Source: CAYRWR01 sp964428015
Lineage (GTDB): Bacteria > Spirochaetota > Brevinematia > Brevinematales > CAYRWR01
Length of the DNA: 64,000 nucleotides
Assembly: GCA_964428015.1 (NCBI GenBank)
Contig: CAYRWR010000009.1
Coordinates: 1 to 64,000 of the forward strand
Reading direction: 5' to 3'
Positions 8,313 to 16,346 of this stretch are shown here, piece by piece. The first letter of the stretch is position 1; every line of letters begins with the position of its first letter. A model generated the notes under the pieces. That model was not told where the DNA came from. It saw only the letters and a list, made by a program, of their open reading frames with translations, and made no database searches. Position numbers and translations under genes: made by a program.

Positions 8313-8726
8313 TTATTCTTTTATCACTTCCATAAAGGCCTCACTGATACGATTACGGCTTTGTTCTATGATCAGGTCCCGGGCATCTCCCCGTTCCAGA
8401 CGGCTGACTTTTGCCTCTACATAACTTCTGACCCGTTCAGATAGATTGCGGTAAATCTTTTCTTTTACCGCCGTAGCCGCGTCGATCAGGGCGGTGATCA
8501 AATCTGTCCCATTTATCTTTCGCAGCATACGCTGAATAGTGAGGTCATCCATGTCGGACATCGCGTCAAAATCAGGAATGAGGGAGGGGTCAAGTGAACG
8601 ACGCAGAATGATCTTTCCATCCATGACTTCCATTTCTACCTCTTCACCGAAAAGAGCCTGTTTTAAAACCGCCTGGGGAATACGTATTCCTTTGGAATTT
8701 CCGATATCAATAATTTGAGCCCGCAT
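8313..8726 (-). CDS. MazE/AbrB DNA-binding domain fused to FliG C-terminal-like domain
   Basis: 137 residues in two parts. Residues 1-45 (MRAQIIDIGNSKGIRIPQAV, then a VEMEVMDGKIILRR strand pair) form a MazE/SpoVT-AbrB swapped-hairpin DNA-binding domain. Residues 53-135 match the FliG C-terminal region in order: FDxMSDMDD, TIQRMLRKIN, TDLITAL, VKEKIYRNLSERV. FliG is the switch-complex protein that contacts the stator; here the acidic pair usual in its torque helix is replaced (YVEAKVSRLERG). There is no MazF-like toxin beside it, so an antitoxin role is unlikely. AGGAGGAG precedes the ATG. A transcription factor that senses or titrates switch components, or a MazE-type dimer reusing the FliG helical fold, are inferences only. 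Confidence 0.82.
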   Translation of the reverse strand: MRAQIIDIGNSKGIRIPQAVLKQALFGEEVEMEVMDGKIILRRSLDPSLIPDFDAMSDMDDLTIQRMLRKINGTDLITALIDAATAVKEKIYRNLSERVRSYVEAKVSRLERGDARDLIIEQSRNRISEAFMEVIKE

Positions 8727-8741
8727 TGTCTCCTCCTAAAA

Positions 8742-8772
8742 TGTAATTACATAGAGTGTACTTTATAATTAC
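8742..8772 (-). promoter_or_regulatory. Inverted repeats upstream of the MazE-FliG fusion gene
   Basis: A perfect ten-base palindrome TGTAATTACA (8742-8751) lies just before the AGGAGGAG box. GTAATTA recurs inverted as TAATTAC at 8766-8772, 16 bases away. Their place in the promoter region suggests an autoregulatory operator for the AbrB-like domain. Confidence 0.5.
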
Positions 8773-9085
8773 TTATTATTCAAATTTCAGGGTGTTGTGG
8801 TTTTGAGATAGCCCGGCGCAGCCGTTAGGATGTCGGCACCGCCCCTCTCTCGGTATTTCGCCCATTCGTCTGTTTTATAGAGAATCAGTGAACCCACTCT
8901 ACCCTGTGAGAAGGCAAAACCGCACCCCGGAGAAAAGCTGAATATACCGCTGCTGCCCTGGCAGGGCAGACACCACCCCAGGAAAACCGAGACAGTTAGG
9001 TATGATGGGTGTAAAACACAGTGAGACATCACATAAAAGTAAAAATCAGACAAGACAGATAGTGTAGCAATTTTCCCGGAAAGAA
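8773..9085. other. Gene-free spacer with G+C-rich block
   Basis: No supported gene. A minus-strand open frame at 8787-9053 lacks a ribosome-binding site and has an implausible composition. An inverted repeat CTGCCC-TGGCA-GGGCAG lies at about 8953-8969. The block around 8815-8850 is G+C-rich like those at 4560-4735 and 59800-59935. Confidence 0.4.
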
Positions 9086-9985
9086 TTATTTAAATACTAA
9101 TAGAGTAGCACCCAGCCCTCCCAGGTAAGGAGGAGCGTCACTAAAAGAAGCGATATCTGAACGTTTAGATAGCAGGCGGTGGAGCTGGGCACGCTGAACA
9201 CCCCGTCCTTTGCCGTGTATGATACGCAGTTCCCGGAGTCCGCGCTTTTTGGCTTCTTCCAGGTAGGATTGGACTACCTTCATCTGCTCATGGGGGGGGA
9301 AGCCATGCAGATCAAGCTCCGGGCCGATCTCCATGATCAGCTCACTGTCCAGCAGTTCCAGGAGCTGGCCTGGGTGGTCTATGTAATACTGAGGGTCTTC
9401 CTCCAGACTGTCAGCAGGATAAAAACCCCAGGTCACATGGGCGTAATCCATGCCGCAATTGCGGGCAAATAGCGCGTCGGTAGGACTGTCCCCTATCATG
9501 AGACAGTCAGACGCTTCCAGAGGTTTACCCTGATGCAGATAAAAATCCAGGAGCAGATCCAATACGGCAGGATCAGGCTTGGTAGGTCCGTCATCCACGG
9601 TCATGATTTTATCAAAGTAATCCAGAAAACTATTATTATCCAGAGCCATATGGGCTCCGGTGTGTCCCTTGTTGGTCACTACAGACAGTAGTATGCGGTT
9701 ATGCAGGCCCTGCAGCATCTCTGAAATGCCGGGATAGGGTTTTTCTTCCAGGATATATTGATAATAGTGACTGCGGTAGTTGTCCCTGGCGGCCTCCAGG
9801 TCGGAGATACCCATTGCAGTCAGGATTTCATTGAGCTGCATACCGATCATGGATCGGCCGGTAGCCAGGGCCTGGTCACTGCAGTTGAAATCCTGTGCCG
9901 TGAGACGCAGGGCTTCATTTATGGAGGTAGTGCTGTCTATGAGCGTACCATCCAGGTCAAAAATATACAGAAGATAATTAAACAT
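9086..9985 (-). CDS. HAD-family phosphatase fused to a Smr domain
   Basis: 299 residues. Residues 1-210 are a phosphoglycolate-phosphatase-like HAD hydrolase: DLDGTLIDS with Asp10/Asp12, VVTNKG motif II, Lys136 in TKPDP, and GDSPTD with Asp166/Asp170. Residues 220-299 are a Smr domain: LDLHG at 224-228 and HGKGRG at 257-262, ending GGLGATLLVFK. Smr domains are nucleic-acid nucleases or binders found in MutS2 and stand-alone proteins. Both halves keep their signature residues. The start is one base after the hisF stop, so the genes are translationally linked. Phosphoglycolate arises from 3'-phosphoglycolate DNA ends, so a DNA-repair link is attractive but inferred. Confidence 0.88.
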   Translation of the reverse strand: MFNYLLYIFDLDGTLIDSTTSINEALRLTAQDFNCSDQALATGRSMIGMQLNEILTAMGISDLEAARDNYRSHYYQYILEEKPYPGISEMLQGLHNRILLSVVTNKGHTGAHMALDNNSFLDYFDKIMTVDDGPTKPDPAVLDLLLDFYLHQGKPLEASDCLMIGDSPTDALFARNCGMDYAHVTWGFYPADSLEEDPQYYIDHPGQLLELLDSELIMEIGPELDLHGFPPHEQMKVVQSYLEEAKKRGLRELRIIHGKGRGVQRAQLHRLLSKRSDIASFSDAPPYLGGLGATLLVFK

Positions 9986-9986
9986 G

Positions 9987-10769
9987 CTATTTGTTCAGGG
10001 ACTGGAGGTAATCCATGCGGACCGGAATACCCCGGCTCTGCATGTGCTGCTTGACCTCAGTGATGGACAGCTCCCGGAAGTGAAACAGAGACGCAGCCAG
10101 GGCGGCAGAAGCATGACCTTCTGTAAAGGCTTCCGCGAAATGTTCCAGCCGGCCCGCGCCACCCGAGGCTATCACCGGTATATCTACGGCATCTGCCACC
10201 GCCCGGGTCAGCTCCAGGTCATAGCCGTCCTTGGTACCGTCGCAATCCATGGAGGTGAGCAGGATCTCTCCTGCACCATAATCCCGCATGCGCCGGGCCC
10301 ACTCCAGGGCATCCAGTCCGGTATCCACCCTGCCTCCATTGATAAATACATCCCAGCTGCGCGGCGCGATGCGCTTGGCGTCAATGGCTACCACAATGGT
10401 AGATGAACCAAATGCCCGGGCGGCCTCCCGGACAAACTCAGGCTCTTTAACCGCAGCGCTGTTGATAGAGACTTTGTCGGCGCCGGTATTAAGCATGGTG
10501 CGTATATCCTGCAGGGTACGGATACCGCCGCCTATGGTAAAGGGTATGAATATTTCTCGGGCTACAGCACGGGCTACTTCGACCATGGTGTCGCGCCGCT
10601 CATGGGAGGCGGTGATGTCCAGGAAAACCAGCTCATCCGCGCCCTGTGCATTATAAAAAATGGCGTTTTCCACCGGATCTCCCGCGTCCCGTATATTGAC
10701 AAAATTGACGCCTTTCACTACTCTGCCCTTGTCAATATCCAGACAGGGAATCACCCTTTTAGCCAGCAT
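9987..10769 (-). CDS. hisF: Imidazole glycerol phosphate synthase, cyclase subunit
   Basis: 260 residues, a typical HisF. The (beta/alpha)8 barrel shows catalytic Asp11 in IPCLDIDKGRVVKGVNF and Asp130 in VVAIDAKR, with phosphate-binding loops FTIGGGIR and VIASGGAG. It uses ammonia from the HisH glutaminase to close the imidazole ring in histidine synthesis and release AICAR. HisH and other his genes are not in this window; here hisF stands alone, followed by the HAD-Smr gene one base after its stop. Start ATG 10769 has AAGGAG six bases upstream. Confidence 0.96.
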   Translation of the reverse strand: MLAKRVIPCLDIDKGRVVKGVNFVNIRDAGDPVENAIFYNAQGADELVFLDITASHERRDTMVEVARAVAREIFIPFTIGGGIRTLQDIRTMLNTGADKVSINSAAVKEPEFVREAARAFGSSTIVVAIDAKRIAPRSWDVFINGGRVDTGLDALEWARRMRDYGAGEILLTSMDCDGTKDGYDLELTRAVADAVDIPVIASGGAGRLEHFAEAFTEGHASAALAASLFHFRELSITEVKQHMQSRGIPVRMDYLQSLNK

Positions 10770-10797
10770 GACGGCTCCTTATTTTTTTCAGAGTCAT

Positions 10798-10826
10798 ATT
10801 TTAGCCAAAATTTTTACTAATCGCAA
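10798..10826 (-). promoter_or_regulatory. hisF promoter
   Basis: On the minus strand TTGCGA (10821-10826), a 17-base spacer and TAAAAT (10798-10803), about 28 bases before the hisF ATG. Confidence 0.65.
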
Positions 10827-10877
10827 AAAACAGTCACTTAACAGAATCCTATCAGATTAATTTTAATAAAATAATGC

Positions 10878-10906
10878 TTGATTATTCTGAGACAGTTGTT
10901 TACAAT
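10878..10906 (+). promoter_or_regulatory. Promoter of the EAL-HDOD gene
   Basis: TTGATT (10878-10883), a 17-base spacer and TACAAT (10901-10906). Transcription would begin near 10913, after the ATG at 10874, supporting the internal start at 10943. Confidence 0.65.
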
Positions 10907-10942
10907 AAATCATCTGATCCGAGTATCCGGGGGATTTTATTT

Positions 10943-12190
10943 ATGATTAATGACAATGTATTTGTCGCTCGTCAGCCTATTTTGAACCGTTATCAGGAGA
11001 TCTACGGCTATGAATTGCTGTTCCGTCAAAACAGCAGCATCAATGCCGCGGAAATTCATTCTGATATGCAGGCTACATCCCGGGTACTGGTCAATGTCCT
11101 GAATAATATCGGCCTGGAAAAAATGGTCGGTAAAAAAATGGGCTTTGTCAATATAGATGAGTCCTTTATCAAATCCGGTATCATGAACGGCCTGGATAAG
11201 GATCATTTTATATTTGAGATCCTGGAACACACTGAGATTGACGCTGTACTGGCGCAGAAGATCCGAAATATGGCGGAAGACGGTTTTCAATTTGCTCTGG
11301 ATGATTTTATTATTAACGAAAAAATGACAAGGAATTTCAAGCCCCTGTTTGATATCCTTAAAGTGGTCAAAATCGATCTGATGCAGAATAACAAAGACTC
11401 ACTACAGGAAAAATTAAAGATTTTTAAACCCTATAACACCAGTCTACTGGCGGAAAAAGTAGAGACTCAGGAAGATTTTAAGCTTTGCCGTAACCTGGGT
11501 TTTGATTATTACCAGGGATATTTTTTCTCCAAGCCTAACATCATACAGGGACGCTCCATCGATCCGGAACGTATGGCCATCATGAGTATGGTCCGTCTTC
11601 TGCAAAACGATCCTGACGTGGAACAGGTGGTCGATGCCTTTAAGATTCACCCCGACCTCACTATCAACCTGCTCAAGTTTATTAATTCAGCGGCTATTTT
11701 TACCCGCAGCCGTATATCTTCCGTACGCCAGGCTGTGGCTCTGATTGGTCAGAAACAGCTCATGCAATGGCTGCTGCTTATGATGTATGCCGGTCATTCC
11801 GGGAATAAAGGCTCCGGTCCCTTATTTATGACAGCTTCTCACCGGGCCAAGACCATGGAATTGCTCATGCACGATAATTTAGGAATAAAAGACCGCAATG
11901 AACTGGATATCGCCTTTTTGGTGGGGATTCTATCCCTGCTGGACACCCTCTTCCAGATGCCTATCGAAGAAATTCTCAGAGAGCTCAATGTAGGTGAAGA
12001 TGTTGTCACTGCCATTACCAATCATAAAGGGGTAATGGGCCAACTCTTACTGCTGGTGGAAAAAGCGGAAAAAGAAAGTACAATAGAAATGAATATGATG
12101 CTGGACAAACTGAAAATGACTATGAAAGACTTTTCAGAAGCTACTATTAATAGTATCCAATGGACAGCCAAACTTCAAAATTTCCTGTAA
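10943..12190 (+). CDS. EAL-HDOD (YuxH-type) signalling protein
   Basis: 415 residues. The N-terminal half (5-205) is an EAL-like barrel beginning VFVARQPILNRYQEIYGYELLFR, with EILEHTEI where an active phosphodiesterase has EVTE and no intact EAL/DDF set, so it probably binds rather than hydrolyses cyclic-di-GMP. The C-terminal half is an HDOD domain (LLKFINSAAI, ISSVRQAVALIGQKQLMQWL), a catalytically empty HD relative used in signalling. YuxH proteins connect second-messenger or stress signals to motility. ATG 10943 is chosen because the promoter at 10878-10906 would not transcribe the earlier ATG at 10874 and because a GGGGGA box precedes it. Confidence 0.88.
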   Translation: MINDNVFVARQPILNRYQEIYGYELLFRQNSSINAAEIHSDMQATSRVLVNVLNNIGLEKMVGKKMGFVNIDESFIKSGIMNGLDKDHFIFEILEHTEIDAVLAQKIRNMAEDGFQFALDDFIINEKMTRNFKPLFDILKVVKIDLMQNNKDSLQEKLKIFKPYNTSLLAEKVETQEDFKLCRNLGFDYYQGYFFSKPNIIQGRSIDPERMAIMSMVRLLQNDPDVEQVVDAFKIHPDLTINLLKFINSAAIFTRSRISSVRQAVALIGQKQLMQWLLLMMYAGHSGNKGSGPLFMTASHRAKTMELLMHDNLGIKDRNELDIAFLVGILSLLDTLFQMPIEEILRELNVGEDVVTAITNHKGVMGQLLLLVEKAEKESTIEMNMMLDKLKMTMKDFSEATINSIQWTAKLQNFL

Positions 12191-12199
12191 CTGTTATAC

Positions 12200-12757
12200 T
12201 CAAACAATCTGAATTATTCTGAATTGTATGCCGCCTTTTCCGGCTATTTCCTGATAACTGAGACTGGCCTGTTGCGGTACCAAACGTATACCCTTAGTAA
12301 ACCAGGACCAGGGCAAAGAAGCCTGGAGATCCTGATCGGGAAGGAGTTTTAACTCGCCGATATTTTCCCCCATCATTTGATTACACAATTCCCGTGCAGC
12401 ATCCAGTATCCATTGCCGATTTTTCAACTGGTTTAATCCCCACAGTTTTTCCGTCAGGATTTGCAGAGGTTTAATCTCCAGCGATAAAAAATACATTCTT
12501 CCTCTGGGATCATTTAGCATCACAGTTACTTCTGATAATGAAAGGACATCTGATGTGGAAATTAATTCCTGTTTAATCTGCAAATCCGGAAACATTTCCA
12601 GGCCAGGCCGGATATTAGTCCAGGATTCCAGACTATTGCTGTTTTGCGAATAAATCAGAATATTTTGATTCTGGTTATTACGAGGTGAAACACTTTGAAT
12701 ATATTGTGTGAGTTCATGCAGAGTATCCAGTGATTGAATGGGCAGTGTCAGTCTCAT
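12200..12757 (-). CDS. CheX/CheC-like CheY-phosphate phosphatase
   Basis: 185 residues, cytoplasmic. Residues 119-149 contain the exact phosphatase signature of CheC, CheX and FliY, D/S-x3-E-x2-N-x22-P: Asp119, Glu123, Asn126 and Pro149. In those proteins the Glu and Asn position water to strip phosphate from CheY-P. The first 110 residues are not conserved enough for me to align. The gene follows the cheY-like gene by 10 bases on the same strand, exactly where a CheY phosphatase would be useful; spirochaetes use CheX for this job. The assignment rests on the motif and context, so a fold search would settle it. Confidence 0.72.
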   Translation of the reverse strand: MRLTLPIQSLDTLHELTQYIQSVSPRNNQNQNILIYSQNSNSLESWTNIRPGLEMFPDLQIKQELISTSDVLSLSEVTVMLNDPRGRMYFLSLEIKPLQILTEKLWGLNQLKNRQWILDAARELCNQMMGENIGELKLLPDQDLQASLPWSWFTKGIRLVPQQASLSYQEIAGKGGIQFRIIQIV

Positions 12758-12767
12758 GTATTAAGTT

Positions 12768-13130
12768 CTATCCTACAGCCAGTTTCTGCATGACCTCTCT
12801 GATCTTTTCTTCGGTGACAGGTTTTAATATATAATATTTGGCACCGCTCTTAATGGCATCCACCACCAGCTCTTTTTCATCCAGGGAGGAAATCATAACG
12901 ATTCTGGCTTTGGGATCAATAGCCTTTATCTCCTTGACGGCTTCAATGCCGTCTTTCTTAGGCATATTAATATCCATGGTCACAAAATCGGGTTTACAGA
13001 GCTGATACTTGCCCACCGCTTCAATTCCATCCCCGGCTTCATCGGCAATGGTGTATCCTTCTCTTTCCAGGATGCCCCGCAGTGTTTTTCGCATTACCAT
13101 AGAATCATCAACAATAAGGACGCTGGCCAT
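12768..13130 (-). CDS. CheY-like single-domain response regulator
   Basis: 120 residues, a receiver domain only. The acidic pocket is Asp8/Asp9, the phospho-acceptor Asp53 in VTMDINMPKKDG, the switch Ser81/Ser82 in MISSLD, and Lys103 in ILKPV. The N-terminus ASVLIVDDSMVMRKTLRGIL and the DINMP/KPV pattern are of the chemotaxis CheY type rather than a DNA-binding regulator. It is followed by the CheX-like phosphatase gene and preceded by a degenerate HD gene. No cheA or cheW is present here, so the kinase must come from elsewhere. Confidence 0.92.
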   Translation of the reverse strand: MASVLIVDDSMVMRKTLRGILEREGYTIADEAGDGIEAVGKYQLCKPDFVTMDINMPKKDGIEAVKEIKAIDPKARIVMISSLDEKELVVDAIKSGAKYYILKPVTEEKIREVMQKLAVG

Positions 13131-13201
13131 AATGCTCCCCCAGAATTAATCTTGTATAAAATATAGCTTGATAAGATGTCTTTGTCAATGGATGAAGGGT
13201 A

Positions 13202-13741
13202 TTATTCCCGGGGAAGGTCGTTATATTCCTGAATAGCGGTCACAATAGCTTCAATTAATAAAGAATATTCGGTATAGAGAGGTTTGGGTATGGCATCAAT
13301 GAACCCAAATATTTCTTCAAAAATGTCTGCGGCATTGTCCTGTTGAGAGGTCATGAGCTGATGTACCAATTCCAGTCTTTCCGCCAGCATCAGCATGACC
13401 CCATTTTTGGATAGTCGTCTGACTTTGGATTTGTAAAAAACCTTGAGTTGTTCAGTACTCAGCTTGTCTTTTTCCTCAAAACTGATTTCTTTAACAATAT
13501 CCGCGACCTCTGCGTCAAATCTTCTGGCAATTTCATTATAGGTATAAAGTTTATTGCGGAGACCGTCAAACAATAAAGCCGCGGTCCTCAGATGATTATC
13601 TTTGGAAAATTTATAAATCTGAAAATATACATTGATAATAAATTCAAACCAGGGTTTTTGACTGACGGGATGTTTCAATCCACGATGTCTGCCCTGAGCC
13701 ATCCTGTACGCGTCTTTGATCCAGGGATGTTCGTTTTCCAT
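13202..13741 (-). CDS. Degenerate RelA/SpoT-type HD-domain protein
   Basis: 179 residues. Order and spacing follow the ppGpp-hydrolase HD domain: WIKDAYRMAQGRHRGLKHPVS at the start, AALLFDGLRNKLYTYNEIARRFDAEVADIV, and NGVMLMLAERLELVHQL. The metal and catalytic residues are changed: the HD motif reads FD, the following ED pair reads NK, and the late ADR motif reads AER. It is therefore probably not an active hydrolase and may bind nucleotide or a partner. It lies 71 bases upstream of cheY on the same strand. Similarity is weak outside the motifs, so this is moderate confidence. Confidence 0.6.
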   Translation of the reverse strand: MENEHPWIKDAYRMAQGRHRGLKHPVSQKPWFEFIINVYFQIYKFSKDNHLRTAALLFDGLRNKLYTYNEIARRFDAEVADIVKEISFEEKDKLSTEQLKVFYKSKVRRLSKNGVMLMLAERLELVHQLMTSQQDNAADIFEEIFGFIDAIPKPLYTEYSLLIEAIVTAIQEYNDLPRE

Positions 13742-13834
13742 ATTTCCTCATTAGATACTATTTATTTTTTCCCTTGTATTTATTTTCGGTTGTTTTACAA
13801 TAAGTGTTAATCAGGAAAGAAGGAATAGACCCCC

Positions 13835-15727
13835 ATGGTATCCAGAGATCGTATTTCACCCATACTTATAGCCGGAATTATAATTATATTTACCGTTATA
13901 TCCCTGATAGTAAATAACCGGTTTAGAAATCATCTTTTTCAAATCCAGCAAAATGAAAAACTCAATAGCGCTCTGATTTCCAGTCATTTCCTTCTGGAAC
14001 AATATCTGAAAGAAAGAAATATTCCCTTCAGCAATCTGCTTAACCATGATCATCAGGAGCTGGACAGATTGATTACGGAACATTTTCATAAATTAGGGAT
14101 GACCAATGGCTTTATCTATACACTGTATCAGGAAAACTGGCAGCTGGTTTCCGGTAATCATAGTTTAAGTGATAACAAGAACTTAGATTTTCGTATTCAG
14201 ATGTCTTTACAGCAGGCACTGGCCCAGAAAAGTCATCTTTCTACTCTGGAAATCATTCAAAACAAGCAAAAACTGCGCATGCTTTTTAAAGAGTTCAAAA
14301 CTGAATCTTCGTCTACTCCAGTGATTATCGGAGCAGAGCTAAACACTTCTACTGATTCTAAAAGCCAGGGTGCTCTAATGTCCAGTATTCTCATCAGTCT
14401 TGTATTCCTGTTCTTAGCCTTACTACTGTTCCTCATATATCATGTTTTTTTCAGATCCCGTCAAAGCAATATGCTGAAGGAAGTTTTTTCTGATCAACTT
14501 ACATTGTTGCCCAACCGTAACCAGCTATTAAATGACCTTAAAGACTCCCGGGATCCGGTATTGATTATTATCAATGTACAATCCTTCAAACATATCAACA
14601 ATTTTTACGGTACCGATATGGGGGACTTTATTCTCCTGTCTTTATCCGCGCATTTGCAGTCCCTCATGAAAGAAGTGGACCAGCAATTATACCGGATTCA
14701 GGCTGATGAATTTGCCATTCTGTTAAATAGGGAATTTTTTCATAATGACCTGTTAAGATTACTGGAATACCTTTCCACCGGGATTAATGAAAAGATATTC
14801 CGTTTTCAGGACCATGAGATCAACATCTCCACCTATATTGGAGTATCTATGCCGGATAAAGAAGAAAAACAAAACTTCCAGCTGGATCTCTGGCAAAAGG
14901 TCATGACTCAGGCGGACACAGCTCTGAAGCACTGCCGGGAACAACATATTCCCTATGTGATTTATGACAAATCCATGAACCTGGATCATGAAATAGCCAC
15001 AAATATCAAGTGGACAAAGGTAGTAAGAGATGCCATTCGTCATGACCGGATAGTACCTTACTTCCAGCCCATATACAACAACCACACCCTAAAAGTTGAA
15101 AAATACGAGTGTCTGGCACGTCTCATAGATGAAAAAGGGACTGTAATCGCCCCCTATCATTTTCTAGGTATTGCCAAAGAGACTCAATTATATCATAAAA
15201 TCACCTGTACTATGCTGCGAAAATGTATAGAAGTATTCCGCCCCACCAATCTGGACTTTTCTGTTAATCTTTCCGTGAAAGATATACTGCACAAAGAAAC
15301 TCGTGATTGTATTATACAAATACTGAATAATAATCCCAGAGTGGCTAGGCATCTTGTTTTCGAAATAGTGGAATCAGAAGGAATAGAGCACCTGGAAATT
15401 GTGACTGACTTTATCTTTGCCATAAAAAAATATGGTACCCGAATTGCCATAGATGATTTTGGATCTGGTTACTCTAATTTTGCTAATATTCTTAAACTGA
15501 AAATAGATTATATCAAGATTGATGCCAGTTTGATCCGGAATATTGATTTTGATGGAAATAGCCAGATAATTACCCGATCCATTATATGGTTTGCCCGGGA
15601 GCTTGGATTAGAGACTATCTCAGAATACGTACATTCCGAAGATGTTTTTCAAAAAGCTATCGAACTGGGAGTAGATTATTCCCAGGGGTTCTTCATAGGA
15701 GAACCCCTGCCCAGTATCGAAATCTAA
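13835..15727 (+). CDS. Membrane GGDEF-EAL cyclic-di-GMP protein
   Basis: 630 residues. A transmembrane helix at about 8-27, a periplasmic region of about 155 residues, a second helix at about 184-210, then a GGDEF domain (about 220-380) and an EAL domain (about 390-625). The GGDEF signature reads IQADEF (288-293), so cyclase activity is doubtful. The EAL domain is better preserved: ECLARL for EALxR (Glu425), NLS, EIVESEG, IDDFGSGYS and KIDASLI, so phosphodiesterase activity is likely. The N-terminal segment would sense an envelope signal. A weak AAGGAA box lies 11 bases before the ATG. It ends against a convergent gene with no spacer. Confidence 0.9.
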   Translation: MVSRDRISPILIAGIIIIFTVISLIVNNRFRNHLFQIQQNEKLNSALISSHFLLEQYLKERNIPFSNLLNHDHQELDRLITEHFHKLGMTNGFIYTLYQENWQLVSGNHSLSDNKNLDFRIQMSLQQALAQKSHLSTLEIIQNKQKLRMLFKEFKTESSSTPVIIGAELNTSTDSKSQGALMSSILISLVFLFLALLLFLIYHVFFRSRQSNMLKEVFSDQLTLLPNRNQLLNDLKDSRDPVLIIINVQSFKHINNFYGTDMGDFILLSLSAHLQSLMKEVDQQLYRIQADEFAILLNREFFHNDLLRLLEYLSTGINEKIFRFQDHEINISTYIGVSMPDKEEKQNFQLDLWQKVMTQADTALKHCREQHIPYVIYDKSMNLDHEIATNIKWTKVVRDAIRHDRIVPYFQPIYNNHTLKVEKYECLARLIDEKGTVIAPYHFLGIAKETQLYHKITCTMLRKCIEVFRPTNLDFSVNLSVKDILHKETRDCIIQILNNNPRVARHLVFEIVESEGIEHLEIVTDFIFAIKKYGTRIAIDDFGSGYSNFANILKLKIDYIKIDASLIRNIDFDGNSQIITRSIIWFARELGLETISEYVHSEDVFQKAIELGVDYSQGFFIGEPLPSIEI

Positions 15728-15946
15728 TTATTTTTCTGTACCCTGGTCTTCCTGATGACTGAAATCAATGGATAAGGAGACAATTGCCCCTATTATCCCG
15801 CCAATCACCATTACTATAGTCAAAAATGCCAGGATACCATCATAATTCCGGGTAATCGACCGCATTAAAATAAATCCCAGATACATCAACAAGGCACTGC
15901 TTCCCAGCATGATCCAATTCTGTTTTTTCATTACACTACGCTTCAT
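15728..15946 (-). CDS. Small two-helix membrane protein
   Basis: 72 residues with two hydrophobic helices (about 11-29 and 37-60), short charged ends and no recognised family. Its ATG overlaps the end of the metallopeptidase-like gene by 11 bases and has GAGG six bases upstream, so the pair is translationally coupled. Residue 6 is another Met (15931), a possible alternative start. Confidence 0.65.
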   Translation of the reverse strand: MKRSVMKKQNWIMLGSSALLMYLGFILMRSITRNYDGILAFLTIVMVIGGIIGAIVSLSIDFSHQEDQGTEK

Positions 15947-16346
15947 TTTTTACCTCACTCGCAGAGGGAAATTGTCCCCTCAGCATAGATTTTATATAAA
16001 CCGCGGCCTCTTTCTTTTTGGGGTATGACTTTTCACGATCATGGAAAGACTTATCATGGATTTTTCTACGTCCCCAAAAAAACACTCTTTTTTTTAACCG
16101 ATGCCTGTCCTGATAATGTAATAGTTCATGATAAACTATATAGTCCAGGACAAATTCAGGTATATCCCTTTCCCTGAATAAAGGGTGTATACGGATCTCA
16201 TTTTTAGAGATATCATAAACCCCCAGGGTTAGGCGGCGATACCTGTTTTTTATTCTGCCTCTGCTCCATTTGATAGGGGGCAGGTCTTCCATCTGGAAAA
16301 ACTCACCGTTCACCCTATCCAGTGAGCCTTGCAGCTTTATACTCAT
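15936..16346 (-). CDS. SprT/YgjP-like zinc metallopeptidase
   Basis: 136 residues with the zinc motif HELLHYQDR and a downstream HDKSFHDRE that would supply the third ligand, as in SprT-like and YgjP (DUF45-like) proteins. No signal peptide, so cytoplasmic. The substrate is unknown. It overlaps the aroC stop by four bases (ATGA) and in turn overlaps the small membrane protein gene, giving a compact operon ktrA-thiL-aroC-this-membrane protein. Confidence 0.75.
   Translation of the reverse strand: MSIKLQGSLDRVNGEFFQMEDLPPIKWSRGRIKNRYRRLTLGVYDISKNEIRIHPLFRERDIPEFVLDYIVYHELLHYQDRHRLKKRVFFWGRRKIHDKSFHDREKSYPKKKEAAVYIKSMLRGQFPSASEVKNEA

Noticed and set aside
8313..8726. Reading the MazE-like gene as a toxin-antitoxin pair
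   Set aside because: No MazF-like or other toxin gene is adjacent, and the C-terminal part is FliG-like rather than a toxin-binding tail.
8787..9053. 88-codon minus-strand frame in the spacer after the MazE-FliG gene
   Set aside because: No ribosome-binding site; composition unlike real proteins here.
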